64,000 nucleotides of DNA from Flavobacteriales bacterium UBA4422 (GTDB lineage: Bacteria; Bacteroidota; Bacteroidia; Flavobacteriales_G; Salibacteraceae): the NCBI GenBank assembly GCA_002389645.1, contig DGQE01000034.1, positions 66,775 to 130,774 on the forward strand, read 5' to 3'. The notes below the pieces were generated by a model, which had not been told where the DNA came from, did no database searches, and saw only the letters and a list, made by a program, of their open reading frames with translations. Made by a program: the position numbers and the translations under genes. Below, one piece after another: positions 36,345 through 45,046 of this stretch. Position 1 is the first letter of the stretch; the number at the start of each line of letters is the position of its first letter.

Positions 36345-36432
36345 AACGATTCATTCTTTGATTTCGTTTATTATTTGGATGCATTTCATATAAAGTTTTA
36401 ACATCGCAATTGGGAAAAAGCCAAATTGCAGC

Positions 36433-37134
36433 ATGAATGGAAGTGAATTAGGTGAGGAATGGAAGGAGGTATTAAAGGATGAAATTGGAAAGCCTTACTT
36501 CAAAAAGTTGAAAGAAATCGTTGAAACCGATCGATCTAATTATACTGTTTTCCCCAAACCATCTCATGTTTTTAATGCCTACAAGCTAACAGGTTTTGAT
36601 GAAGTGAAGGTTGTTATAGTAGGTCAAGATCCTTATCATGGTGAAGGTCAAGCTCACGGTTTGTCATTTTCAGTGTTAGAAGGAATCGCTTTTCCACCAT
36701 CTTTAAGAAACGTGTTGAAGGAGTTGAAAAATGATTTTCCAAATACTGATTTTGGTTCTGGAAACCTTTCAAGATGGGCTGCTCAGGGAGTTTTTTTAAT
36801 TAACTCTGTGCTAACCGTGCGCAAAAAAGAACCTGCATCACATCAGAAAATGGGCTGGGAGACGTTTACTGATGCAACTATTAGTGCACTTTCAGAAAGA
36901 AGAGAACATATAGTTTTCTTACTTTGGGGTAACTATGCGCAGTCAAAAAAAGGGTTAATTAATTCAAATAAGCATCTTGTTCTCGAAGCTCCACATCCAT
37001 CTCCGTTTTCTGCGCATAAAGGCTTTTTTGGGTGCAGGCACTTTTCTAAAACGAATGAGTATTTGGTTAGGAACAGCATTGATCCTATTGATTGGAGTTT
37101 GCCTGGAAACCAACTTGTACTCTCAGGACTCTGA
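36433..37134 (+). CDS. ung: Uracil-DNA glycosylase
   Basis: Base-excision repair enzyme removing uracil from DNA; 233 residues, normal family-1 length. The catalytic water-activating Asp66 lies in VGQDPYHGEGQAHGLSFSV, and the C-terminal HPSPFSAHKGFFG loop carries the catalytic His. Its end overlaps the start of the next gene by 80 bases. An imperfect hairpin (36406-36429) stands 3 bases before the ATG. Confidence 0.97.
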   Translation: MNGSELGEEWKEVLKDEIGKPYFKKLKEIVETDRSNYTVFPKPSHVFNAYKLTGFDEVKVVIVGQDPYHGEGQAHGLSFSVLEGIAFPPSLRNVLKELKNDFPNTDFGSGNLSRWAAQGVFLINSVLTVRKKEPASHQKMGWETFTDATISALSERREHIVFLLWGNYAQSKKGLINSNKHLVLEAPHPSPFSAHKGFFGCRHFSKTNEYLVRNSIDPIDWSLPGNQLVLSGL

Positions 37135-38815
37135 TACTTTGCGCTTATACTTTGCGCACTTAAAAGTTTCTGGAGGTACCAAGCAGCTTCAAAAAAGGTA
37201 TGATGCTAAAACGCTGAAATATGATCGGTTTATTTCGACTGACGCTCAAGAATTGAACTATGCCTTGCTTTCAAATGGTTTTTTAGCTTTTTCAAGAGAG
37301 GATACTAAGGCAAATGACACCTTATATGTCAAGATTAATTGTGGGTCTCGCTATTTCTGGTCTAGCTTAGAGCTCACAGAAGAGTCAGAGACTGTATTCA
37401 GAGAGGCTGGAGTGAACGTTAATAGGTTCAGATCAGAGTCAATATCACCATTTCGCATTGAGTCAAGTCTGGAAAAAGGATTGAAGTATTTAGAGAATAA
37501 TGGTTTCCCCTTTGCTAAATTTGAATTTGACAGTTTGTCCTTTGACTCTAATAAAGTTTCTGGTAAACTCACTTTGGAAAAAAGCCGACTTGTACGTATC
37601 GATAGTGTGGTTGTTATAGGGGACCTCAAGCTCAGAGAATCTTATCTAACCAACTTTTTAAACATCAAAGAAGGCAGCTTGTATAGCGAACGTGCTATTC
37701 AAAAAACCCCCAAGAAATTGGAGGCTATTCGTTTTCTGAGGCAGATAAAAACACCAATTGTAACTTTTCAAGATGATATTACCAAAGTTGTTTTGTCTTT
37801 GAATAAAAGACAAGCAAGCAGTTTTGATGGTATCATAGGTTTCTTGCCCGATAATGTAACAGGTGATATACTGATAACGGGTGATGTTAAACTTCATCTC
37901 GAAAATGCGTTGAAGCAAGGGGAAATAGTAGACTTAAATTGGAGAAAACTGCAAACTAATACTCAAGAGTTGAACGTTGAGTTGATTAGTCCTTTCATAT
38001 TGAACTCACCCTTTAGTCTTGATGGGAAGTTGAAAATTTATCGAAGAGACACATTATTCACTGATGTATTTAGGCAGGTTGGAGCGAGGTTTGTTTTCGG
38101 CAGTGGCAACTTTTTTCGACTCTTTGCGGAGCGACAAACAACAAACTTAATTTCTACAGATCAGTATGCTAATATCACATCTCAACCGCAATTTTTAGAC
38201 CGTTCAATTACGGGATATGGAGCAGGGTTGAATATTGTGAATGTTGATAACCGCTTGAACCCTTCAAAGGGATTTGAGCTGGTTCCAGAAATTTCTGCCG
38301 GAAACAAAACGATCATTGAAAATCAAAAGCTTCCGGAAGTAATCTACGATTCACTAACGCTGAAAAGCTTGCAGATCAGGTCTACACTAAATGCCGCATA
38401 CTATTTGCCTATTGTACCGCGCTTGATCTGGCATCAACGTGGCATCGCAGCGTCTTTAATCAATGATCAATTATTCAATAATGAGGCGTATAGGATTGGA
38501 GGGCTTAAATCGTTGCGAGGGTTTGATGAGGAATCAATATTTGCTTCTACCTATTTTATTCTGAGAACGGAGTTAAGGTATCAAATAGATCAAGATGGAT
38601 ACTTTTTTGGTTTTTTTGATGGTGCCTGGTATGAAAACAAATCTTTGAACCACATCGGTCAGAAAAGAGACCTTCCCTATGGCTTTGGTGCAGGAATTAC
38701 CTTTAGCACAAAGGCTGGGCTATTTAGTTTGTCATATGCACTAGGAAGTCAACAAGGTAATCCCATCTTGATCAGGGCCGCAAAAATTCATTTTGGATTC
38801 ATTAGTCTGTTTTAA
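37055..38815 (+). CDS. Omp85/BamA-family outer-membrane protein
   Basis: 586 residues from the ATG at 37055, chosen because it gives a signal peptide (hydrophobic residues 3-16, cleavage after YSQ). One POTRA-like domain is visible around residues 180-260 (LVRIDSVVVIGDLKLRES), then a beta-barrel with the conserved GGLKSLRGFDEES loop of the superfamily (R-G-F) and a C-terminal FISLF. It is shorter than BamA (about 800), so it is more like TamA or a dedicated transporter. The start lies 80 bases inside ung, and a GWxTD gene follows after 30 bases. Confidence 0.88.
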   Translation: MSIWLGTALILLIGVCLETNLYSQDSDTLRLYFAHLKVSGGTKQLQKRYDAKTLKYDRFISTDAQELNYALLSNGFLAFSREDTKANDTLYVKINCGSRYFWSSLELTEESETVFREAGVNVNRFRSESISPFRIESSLEKGLKYLENNGFPFAKFEFDSLSFDSNKVSGKLTLEKSRLVRIDSVVVIGDLKLRESYLTNFLNIKEGSLYSERAIQKTPKKLEAIRFLRQIKTPIVTFQDDITKVVLSLNKRQASSFDGIIGFLPDNVTGDILITGDVKLHLENALKQGEIVDLNWRKLQTNTQELNVELISPFILNSPFSLDGKLKIYRRDTLFTDVFRQVGARFVFGSGNFFRLFAERQTTNLISTDQYANITSQPQFLDRSITGYGAGLNIVNVDNRLNPSKGFELVPEISAGNKTIIENQKLPEVIYDSLTLKSLQIRSTLNAAYYLPIVPRLIWHQRGIAASLINDQLFNNEAYRIGGLKSLRGFDEESIFASTYFILRTELRYQIDQDGYFFGFFDGAWYENKSLNHIGQKRDLPYGFGAGITFSTKAGLFSLSYALGSQQGNPILIRAAKIHFGFISLF

Positions 38816-38845
38816 AAATGACGAATCATACAATTATCGGGTGAA

Positions 38846-40165
38846 TTGGGTTTTAGAAGTCATTTCTTTGCAGCTTTAAGATTCTACTATTTGAGACTCC
38901 ATCTAAACTATATCTGTGGTTTTTGTCTAATTAGCTTTGCACTGCTATCACTCAATCAGTGTACTTTAGAGAAAAGTGTCTCAGGAAAAAATATTAGCTT
39001 CTTGTACAAAGAGGAAGTTCCTGAATTGTTAGCTGAAACAAGTATTCTTAATAAAGAGGGTAAGACCAATATATTGTTGAGATTCAATGCAAGTGACTTT
39101 GGAAAGTCAAAATCAGATAGAGGTGGAGATGAACTTAGCTATTCATTAAGATATAAGGTTTATGAGAATTACTCCTCTCCGATCGTTTTAGATAGTGGTA
39201 AAGTAATTCGAAAAGGACTGGGTTATAGAGGTGAGGAATATGTTTTAGATAGCATTGAAATAGCCTCAGCCATGGGTCGTAATTATTTGGTGGAGTGTGT
39301 AATTAATGATTTTAATAGCGGAAAGAATAACACGCAATTGATTGATGTGAATCGCTCGATGCGTTTTAATGCGCAGTCAATGAGGTTGTTCAAGTCTTCC
39401 GGGCAGTTAATTTTTACAGACTATGTTTTAGGGGTAGATAGCTACTATGTTAATGTCGATGTGCCCAGACAAAACCTTTATGCTAAATATTATTCACGCG
39501 ATTTTCCTCCATCTTCTCCACCTTTTTCGACTATTGCTCCACGTCCATTTGATTTTACTCCAGATCGAGTAGATGAGTTGCAAAAAATTCATGAGACCAA
39601 TTTTAAATTGGTTATTTCCAGGCCAGGCTTTTACCAGGTTACGGATGATACGAATCGTAAAACAGGCGGAACAGTTTATTACTTCGGTGTATCATACCCA
39701 CAAGCCAAAACTTTGCTCGATCTTGTTAACCCTTTGCGCTACTTGACAACAAATGAAGAATATGAGCAGATTATTGAAGGTCAAAATTTGAAAAAGGGTG
39801 TTGATGCGTATTGGTTGAAAATTGGAGATAACCCTCAACGAGCAAGAGAGTTAATTCGTGCATTTTATAGCAGAGTTCAATGCGCGAACACCTATTTCAC
39901 ATCCTATTTAGAAGGTTGGAAATCTGATCGAGGGATGTGCTACATTGTTTACGGCCCCCCTGATGTGGTGTATCGATCTACAGCGACTGAAACATGGCTC
40001 TATGGTGAAGAAGGAAACTACAATTCACTTAGTCTTACTTTTACTAGAGTAGTAAACCCATTTACTACCAATGATTATAGATTGAATAGATCTGGGTCGT
40101 TGAAAACCTCTTGGTATCGTGCAGTTGAATATTGGCGGCAAGGACGTGTATTGACATATAGATAG
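38846..40165 (+). CDS. GWxTD-domain lipoprotein-like protein (GWKSD variant)
   Basis: 439 residues from a TTG codon. The GWxTD block is at residues 357-361, reading GWKSD followed by RGMCYIVYGPPD, the family hallmark with Ser replacing Thr. A hydrophobic segment (about residues 24-37) ends at Cys39 in SLNQC, an imperfect lipobox. No ATG exists near the start; TTG at 38846 or at 38891 (residue 16) are candidates, and the latter would give a compact lipoprotein signal. Role of the family is unknown. rlmB begins directly after its stop. Confidence 0.82.
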   Translation: MGFRSHFFAALRFYYLRLHLNYICGFCLISFALLSLNQCTLEKSVSGKNISFLYKEEVPELLAETSILNKEGKTNILLRFNASDFGKSKSDRGGDELSYSLRYKVYENYSSPIVLDSGKVIRKGLGYRGEEYVLDSIEIASAMGRNYLVECVINDFNSGKNNTQLIDVNRSMRFNAQSMRLFKSSGQLIFTDYVLGVDSYYVNVDVPRQNLYAKYYSRDFPPSSPPFSTIAPRPFDFTPDRVDELQKIHETNFKLVISRPGFYQVTDDTNRKTGGTVYYFGVSYPQAKTLLDLVNPLRYLTTNEEYEQIIEGQNLKKGVDAYWLKIGDNPQRARELIRAFYSRVQCANTYFTSYLEGWKSDRGMCYIVYGPPDVVYRSTATETWLYGEEGNYNSLSLTFTRVVNPFTTNDYRLNRSGSLKTSWYRAVEYWRQGRVLTYR

Positions 40166-40924
40166 ATGAAAAAAGATAATAATCAGATTTACGGTCTTCA
40201 TCCTGTAATGGAGGCATTGCTTTCAGGGAATACCTTGGATAAAGTATTTATTCAAGATGATTTGAAAAATGATCAAGCCAAAGAGCTCAAAGATTTAGCT
40301 AGAAACCTCGGGGTTTCAGTGATTAAGGCTCCAAAGGAGAAGCTTAATAAACTTTGTAGGAAAAACCATCAGGGTGTTGTAGCCTTTACCTCTCCAGTTG
40401 AGTTTGGTGATATTGAAGAAATCATCCAAAGTGTTTATGAACGAAGTGAAACACCTCTTTTCTTAATGCTTGATAAAGTGAGTGATGTTCGCAATTTTGG
40501 ATCTATTGCAAGGTCAGCGTTGTCCGCTGGCTGCCATGCAATTATCATTCCTCATAAAGGTTCATCGGCTATTAACGATGAATCTGTTAAGACCTCTGCA
40601 GGAGCATTGTATCATATTCCTGTTTGCAAAGTGTTTTCATTGGGTGATACAATTCAATTGATGAGAGCTTCCGGTATTGCATCAATTGCTTGTAGTGAGA
40701 AAGCTGAACAAACCATATTTCATTGTGATTTAGAACGCCCAATGAATTTATTATTTGGAAATGAAGGTGAGGGTATTGATCCTCATCTTTTGAGAATGGC
40801 AAAAGAAGAAGCTATGATACCTATGAAGGGTCAGGTTGGATCTTTGAATGTTGCTGTAGCCTGCGCAGTAAGTTTGTATGAGGTTGTTCGGCAACGCGAT
40901 TATTTCCCTAAGGCAGAATTATAG
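40166..40924 (+). CDS. rlmB: 23S rRNA 2'-O-methyltransferase RlmB (TrmH/SpoU family)
   Basis: 252 residues. An N-terminal substrate-binding domain (NQIYGLHPVMEALLSG) precedes the knotted SPOUT domain with motif 1 DKVSDVRNFGSIARSA, motif 2 LLFGNEGEGI and motif 3 GSLNVAVACAVSLYEVVRQR. In E. coli RlmB methylates G2251. The ATG abuts the stop of the GWxTD gene. Its last 25 bases overlap the convergent minus-strand gene. Confidence 0.95.
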   Translation: MKKDNNQIYGLHPVMEALLSGNTLDKVFIQDDLKNDQAKELKDLARNLGVSVIKAPKEKLNKLCRKNHQGVVAFTSPVEFGDIEEIIQSVYERSETPLFLMLDKVSDVRNFGSIARSALSAGCHAIIIPHKGSSAINDESVKTSAGALYHIPVCKVFSLGDTIQLMRASGIASIACSEKAEQTIFHCDLERPMNLLFGNEGEGIDPHLLRMAKEEAMIPMKGQVGSLNVAVACAVSLYEVVRQRDYFPKAEL

Positions 40925-42459
40925 TTGGTTTTTCTTAACTCTCCGTATGGCATAGATAGAATCTGTGCTTCCACCCAGGTTAAATAATCGAAATACTCTA
41001 AAGCGACCTTTTCATTTCGGTTCATTAAAAGCAGAGCTAAGTCTTCCTTCATTTCTTTGAATATGTGAGAAGCTCGTTCACCTTGTCTCAAAGCCTTGGA
41101 AAGTTTTTTGAAATACCCAACAAAGGCAGCTTCAAATTCATACCCTAGTTTTAACGCTTTACTGCGTTTATTGAAAAATCGCTCAGTTGATTTTATCAAA
41201 TAGTCGAGTAAGTCATAATTACCGAGTTCATAGTGGATAACCAAATTAAACAGTTTTGAAAAACTGTAAATATCTTGTCTGAGATTATTCTCATTATCAT
41301 TTAAAACGAGGTTTAATTGCCTTAAAGACTCTCTATATTGCTGAGCTCCGAAATATATTTTGGCGATGATGTGTCTGAAAACAATTTCATCTTCTTTTGT
41401 CACTTTTTCTCCGAAAGCTCGAAGCTTTTCTTTCACTGGGTCAATCATGCTAAGCGCTTTGTCATATTCTCCCCTTCGCTCGTAAGCCAGCATTTCGAAA
41501 TAGGTGGTTGAAATGAAAATTCTTATTTCAATGTCTATTCGATTAAAGCCAAGTTGGGATTTTAGACCTCTCATTTTTTCAATAAGCTCGAAAAGCTTTT
41601 CGAAATCATCATTTCCTAAATAGTAGTAGAATAAATTTCCTAATGACTTTATGTACTGTTTGGGGATATCTTGAATCAGATTTGAATTCTCCTCAAAGAT
41701 TCGCACAACTTTGTTGAAATTTTCAAATGAATCTTCTACATCATTATTAGTAATGGCGCAAAGTCCTTTTACATAATAGCAAGTGGCAGCGGCTCGTTTT
41801 GATAGGGCGGTGTTTTTACCTTTAATCAACTCATGTGATTGGATTTCATTCACAATTTCACGCTCCTGCTCATTACGCACATAACCACCTTGTCTGAAAA
41901 CGTAGTTGATTTTTGAATAGAGAATTTGATATTCAGCCAAGTTCCTTAATCGCTTTATGACCAGTTGCTCTTCTTTCATCAGCTTATTGAGGTCGCGATC
42001 GAATTTGCCTGATTGAAACTCCTCTTCTAGTAAGGTTTTTTCCCATTTCATCAATTCAAATAAATAGTAGAACCGCTCATGTGATTCGGCTATTTTTTTT
42101 GCCTTCGAAACGAGCTTTGAACATTCGTTGTAAAGGGCTTTATTGTAGAGAATTTCGATGCTTTGAATATGTTCTGCCAGTATTGCTGAAATACTATTTT
42201 CTGAGTAGAATAACCTTAAGCTCTTAAGTATTAGTTTGTAGAGATGATTCTTTTCAGAAGGCAGATGCTTTATAAATGTTTCAGTTTTAAACTGCACTTT
42301 AATTGCCTCCTCATCATATTCAGCTTGCTTTTCAATGGCGTCAAAGAGTTTGATGTAGTTCTTTTCACCCGATTGCAATGATGACATTAACTTAAAGAAC
42401 CTCTTTTCAGACTTGCTAAGAGATCTAATCAGGCGGAATAATTCATGGGATGGCTTCAT
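40900..42459 (-). CDS. Conserved Bacteroidota protein of unknown function, helical
   Basis: 519 residues, cytoplasmic (no signal). It begins with a conserved-looking SHELFRLIRSLSKSEKRFFKL and continues as long amphipathic helices with TPR-like spacing (for example residues 220-260 and 330-400), rich in Leu, Lys, Glu and Tyr. I recall similar hypothetical proteins in other Cytophagales but no function. It stands alone on this strand and overlaps the end of rlmB by 25 bases. No promoter matched the consensus. Confidence 0.75.
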   Translation of the reverse strand: MKPSHELFRLIRSLSKSEKRFFKLMSSLQSGEKNYIKLFDAIEKQAEYDEEAIKVQFKTETFIKHLPSEKNHLYKLILKSLRLFYSENSISAILAEHIQSIEILYNKALYNECSKLVSKAKKIAESHERFYYLFELMKWEKTLLEEEFQSGKFDRDLNKLMKEEQLVIKRLRNLAEYQILYSKINYVFRQGGYVRNEQEREIVNEIQSHELIKGKNTALSKRAAATCYYVKGLCAITNNDVEDSFENFNKVVRIFEENSNLIQDIPKQYIKSLGNLFYYYLGNDDFEKLFELIEKMRGLKSQLGFNRIDIEIRIFISTTYFEMLAYERRGEYDKALSMIDPVKEKLRAFGEKVTKEDEIVFRHIIAKIYFGAQQYRESLRQLNLVLNDNENNLRQDIYSFSKLFNLVIHYELGNYDLLDYLIKSTERFFNKRSKALKLGYEFEAAFVGYFKKLSKALRQGERASHIFKEMKEDLALLLMNRNEKVALEYFDYLTWVEAQILSMPYGELRKTNYNSALGK

Positions 42460-42628
42460 ATGCTATGTTGGCTTTTCAAACAACGTATTGCTCATATTGT
42501 GGATAATAGACGTTTCTAAAGAAACAAAAGCCAGTTAAGAATCCAAATACTTTTAGACCAAGAGAGGTTTCATCTCGTCAGATTATACCTAAAACTGCAG
42601 CAGAAAAGTGACTTTATCTATCAAGATG

Positions 42629-42636
42629 TAATTTTG
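42629..42636 (+). promoter_or_regulatory. -7 element upstream of the T9SS aminopeptidase
   Basis: TAATTTTG, an exact TAnnTTTG match, in the 191-base divergent gap, ending 14 bases before the ATG at 42651. No good -33 TTG. Confidence 0.55.
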
Positions 42637-42650
42637 GACAAAACCAATTC

Positions 42651-45044
42651 ATGAAATTTTTAATCCTATCTCTCCTTTTCTCCGTAATTCAAGTTGCGGC
42701 CTTGCAAGGACAAAGCTCTAATTGCAGTCATCATGGTGCACATTCTGGAGAGCGAACAGAGATCGATGATTTTAGAAGTGATTCAATAGATATCATACAC
42801 ACCTTAATTTCTATTGACTTTAGTAATTCTGTTGGGCAGAGTTTAGAAGGTAATTCAGTTATTACACTTCAACCTAAGTTAGATGGGGTAAGTCAAGTAA
42901 CTTTTGATTTTGAAGGGTTGACTGTGGATAGTGTCGTGGGCACTAATGTTGAGTCATTTGATCATCTTGATTCATTTTTGATTGTGAACTTTTCATCAAT
43001 GTTGCCGATGAATCAAAATCAAGAGCTTACTGTATACTATCATGGGTCTCCACTTAAAGATGCTTCAGGTTGGGGCGGGTTTTATTTTACAGGTGGATTT
43101 GTTTTCAATCTTGGTGTAGGCTTTGCTGCCGACCCTCACAGTTACGGTAGAGTGTGGTTTCCTTGTTTTGATAACTTCATTGAGCGGTCAACATTTGAGT
43201 TTTACATCACTACTGCATCTGATAAAAGAGCAGCTTGTAATGGTCAGCTTTTGTCTGAGTCAGTTAATCAGGATAGTACACGATTGTATCATTGGAAACT
43301 GGAACAACCTATACCGTCTTACCTAACATGTGTTGCGGTTGGCTCATACGAAATAGTCAATGATGAAGTCATGGGAGAAAATGGAGTGATTCCAATTCAA
43401 TTATTTGCTCGAGGGGGCGACACAAATAACTTAAAATCCTCCTTCATTCATTTGAAAGATGCAATCACGAAGTTTGAAAACTCCTATGGCGACTATAAGT
43501 TTAATAAGGTAGGTTATAGCTTGGTCCCTTTTAATGGTGGGGCGATGGAGCATGCAACTAATATTACATATCCGATTTCTGCGGCAAATGGCGGCCTCGG
43601 CAGTGAAGGCCTTATGGCGCATGAATTGGCTCACATGTGGTGGGGTGATAATATTACCTGTCAAACAGACGGGGATATGTGGATTAATGAAGGTTGGGCT
43701 TCATTTTCGGTCTATTTGTTTTTTGAAGAAGTATATGGACGCAAGGCTTATGAAGACGCAATGGTGGATGACTTGGCTTATATGTTAAGATATGGACATC
43801 ACTATGAAGAAGGGTTTAGGTCAGTTTCTGGGCAGCCTCATGAATATGTTTATGGAGATCATGTATATAAGAAAGGTGCTCTTGTTGCTCATAATCTACG
43901 TGGTTACCTTGGTGATAATGTCTTTTTTGAGGTTATCGAAAAATTCATGGATCAATATCAGTTTCAACCAGTGAGTTCTGATACGCTTGAGAGATTTTTC
44001 TCGGAAGAAAGTGGTGTTGATTTGAGCTTCTTTTTTCGAGATTGGGTTTTTCATGGAGGTTATAATGTTGTTGTGCTTGATTCATTTGAGTATTCCAACT
44101 CAGGAACAACAAGGCTTTTTTTGCAGCAAAAACTTAGAGGAATAGATCAGTTTCACGATAATGTTCCGGTATACTATAGAATGTATGATGAAAACAGAAA
44201 TACAGAGGAAGGTATGGTTTCGATGTCTGGAAAATATGCCGAAGTAGAGGTGACGTCTTCATTTGAACCAGTATTTATTGTTCTTAACCCAAAGAATGAG
44301 CTAGCTCAAGCCAGAACTTCTGACTTTCGATCGATTACGAATACAGGCTTTCTGGGTCTAGATCACATGCTGTGGCAGGTTACGGTAGATCAATTGACTG
44401 ACTCTGCTTGGGTTTGGTTTGATCAATTGTGGACTTACCCAGACCCGATTAAAGATTGGAGTAATAAACCATATCGAATGAATGATAATCGATACTGGAG
44501 TGTAAAAGGAATTGATCTTGAGAATGTGGAAATGTCAGCTATTGTATTCTACAATGGGAAAACTGAGGGAAGCACAGGCTTTTTGGATATCTCTCTTGTT
44601 TCCGAAACTGAAGATAGTTTGATTCTGCTTCATCGACCAAATTCAAGAGAAGATTGGAATGAATATGATCATTATACGAAGAACGTTCTGGGTGATGCTT
44701 CAAATGCCACGGGATATGTGGAATTAAGTAAAGTGCTTCCTGGTGAGTATGTTTTAGCCAATGTGGATCAGTCAGTTTTAAGTGCTCCAGTAACTTCTGA
44801 TATTGAGAATGCGCGCGTTTTTCCAAACCCATCCAATGGAAAGATAACTGTGATTAATAATGTTGGTGATGTACTTGGTATTAAGGTCTTTTCTATGGAC
44901 GGTAAAATCGCAGATGAAAAGGCTATTAAAAAAGGATCAGACCAAGTGGAGATAAGTGTTGAATCTTCTGGGATATACCTTTACGAATTACTTGATACTA
45001 ATAAAAAAGTCGTAGAAAAAGGTAAGATCATTATTCAGAAATAA
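42651..45044 (+). CDS. M1 aminopeptidase with T9SS type A sorting domain
   Basis: 797 residues. Signal peptide ends near ALQGQ at residue 20. The M1 zinc site is complete: His324-Glu325-x-x-His328 and Glu347, with the GGAMEH exopeptidase loop upstream. About residue 440-700 is a beta-rich C-terminal region. The last 75 residues are a T9SS sorting domain (ARVFPNPSNGKITVIN, VFSMDGKI, SGIYLYELLD, ending IIIQK). It should be exported and cleave peptides outside the cell or at its surface. It ends 2 bases from the convergent OmpP1-type gene. Confidence 0.93.
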   Translation: MKFLILSLLFSVIQVAALQGQSSNCSHHGAHSGERTEIDDFRSDSIDIIHTLISIDFSNSVGQSLEGNSVITLQPKLDGVSQVTFDFEGLTVDSVVGTNVESFDHLDSFLIVNFSSMLPMNQNQELTVYYHGSPLKDASGWGGFYFTGGFVFNLGVGFAADPHSYGRVWFPCFDNFIERSTFEFYITTASDKRAACNGQLLSESVNQDSTRLYHWKLEQPIPSYLTCVAVGSYEIVNDEVMGENGVIPIQLFARGGDTNNLKSSFIHLKDAITKFENSYGDYKFNKVGYSLVPFNGGAMEHATNITYPISAANGGLGSEGLMAHELAHMWWGDNITCQTDGDMWINEGWASFSVYLFFEEVYGRKAYEDAMVDDLAYMLRYGHHYEEGFRSVSGQPHEYVYGDHVYKKGALVAHNLRGYLGDNVFFEVIEKFMDQYQFQPVSSDTLERFFSEESGVDLSFFFRDWVFHGGYNVVVLDSFEYSNSGTTRLFLQQKLRGIDQFHDNVPVYYRMYDENRNTEEGMVSMSGKYAEVEVTSSFEPVFIVLNPKNELAQARTSDFRSITNTGFLGLDHMLWQVTVDQLTDSAWVWFDQLWTYPDPIKDWSNKPYRMNDNRYWSVKGIDLENVEMSAIVFYNGKTEGSTGFLDISLVSETEDSLILLHRPNSREDWNEYDHYTKNVLGDASNATGYVELSKVLPGEYVLANVDQSVLSAPVTSDIENARVFPNPSNGKITVINNVGDVLGIKVFSMDGKIADEKAIKKGSDQVEISVESSGIYLYELLDTNKKVVEKGKIIIQK

Positions 45045-45046
45045 TA

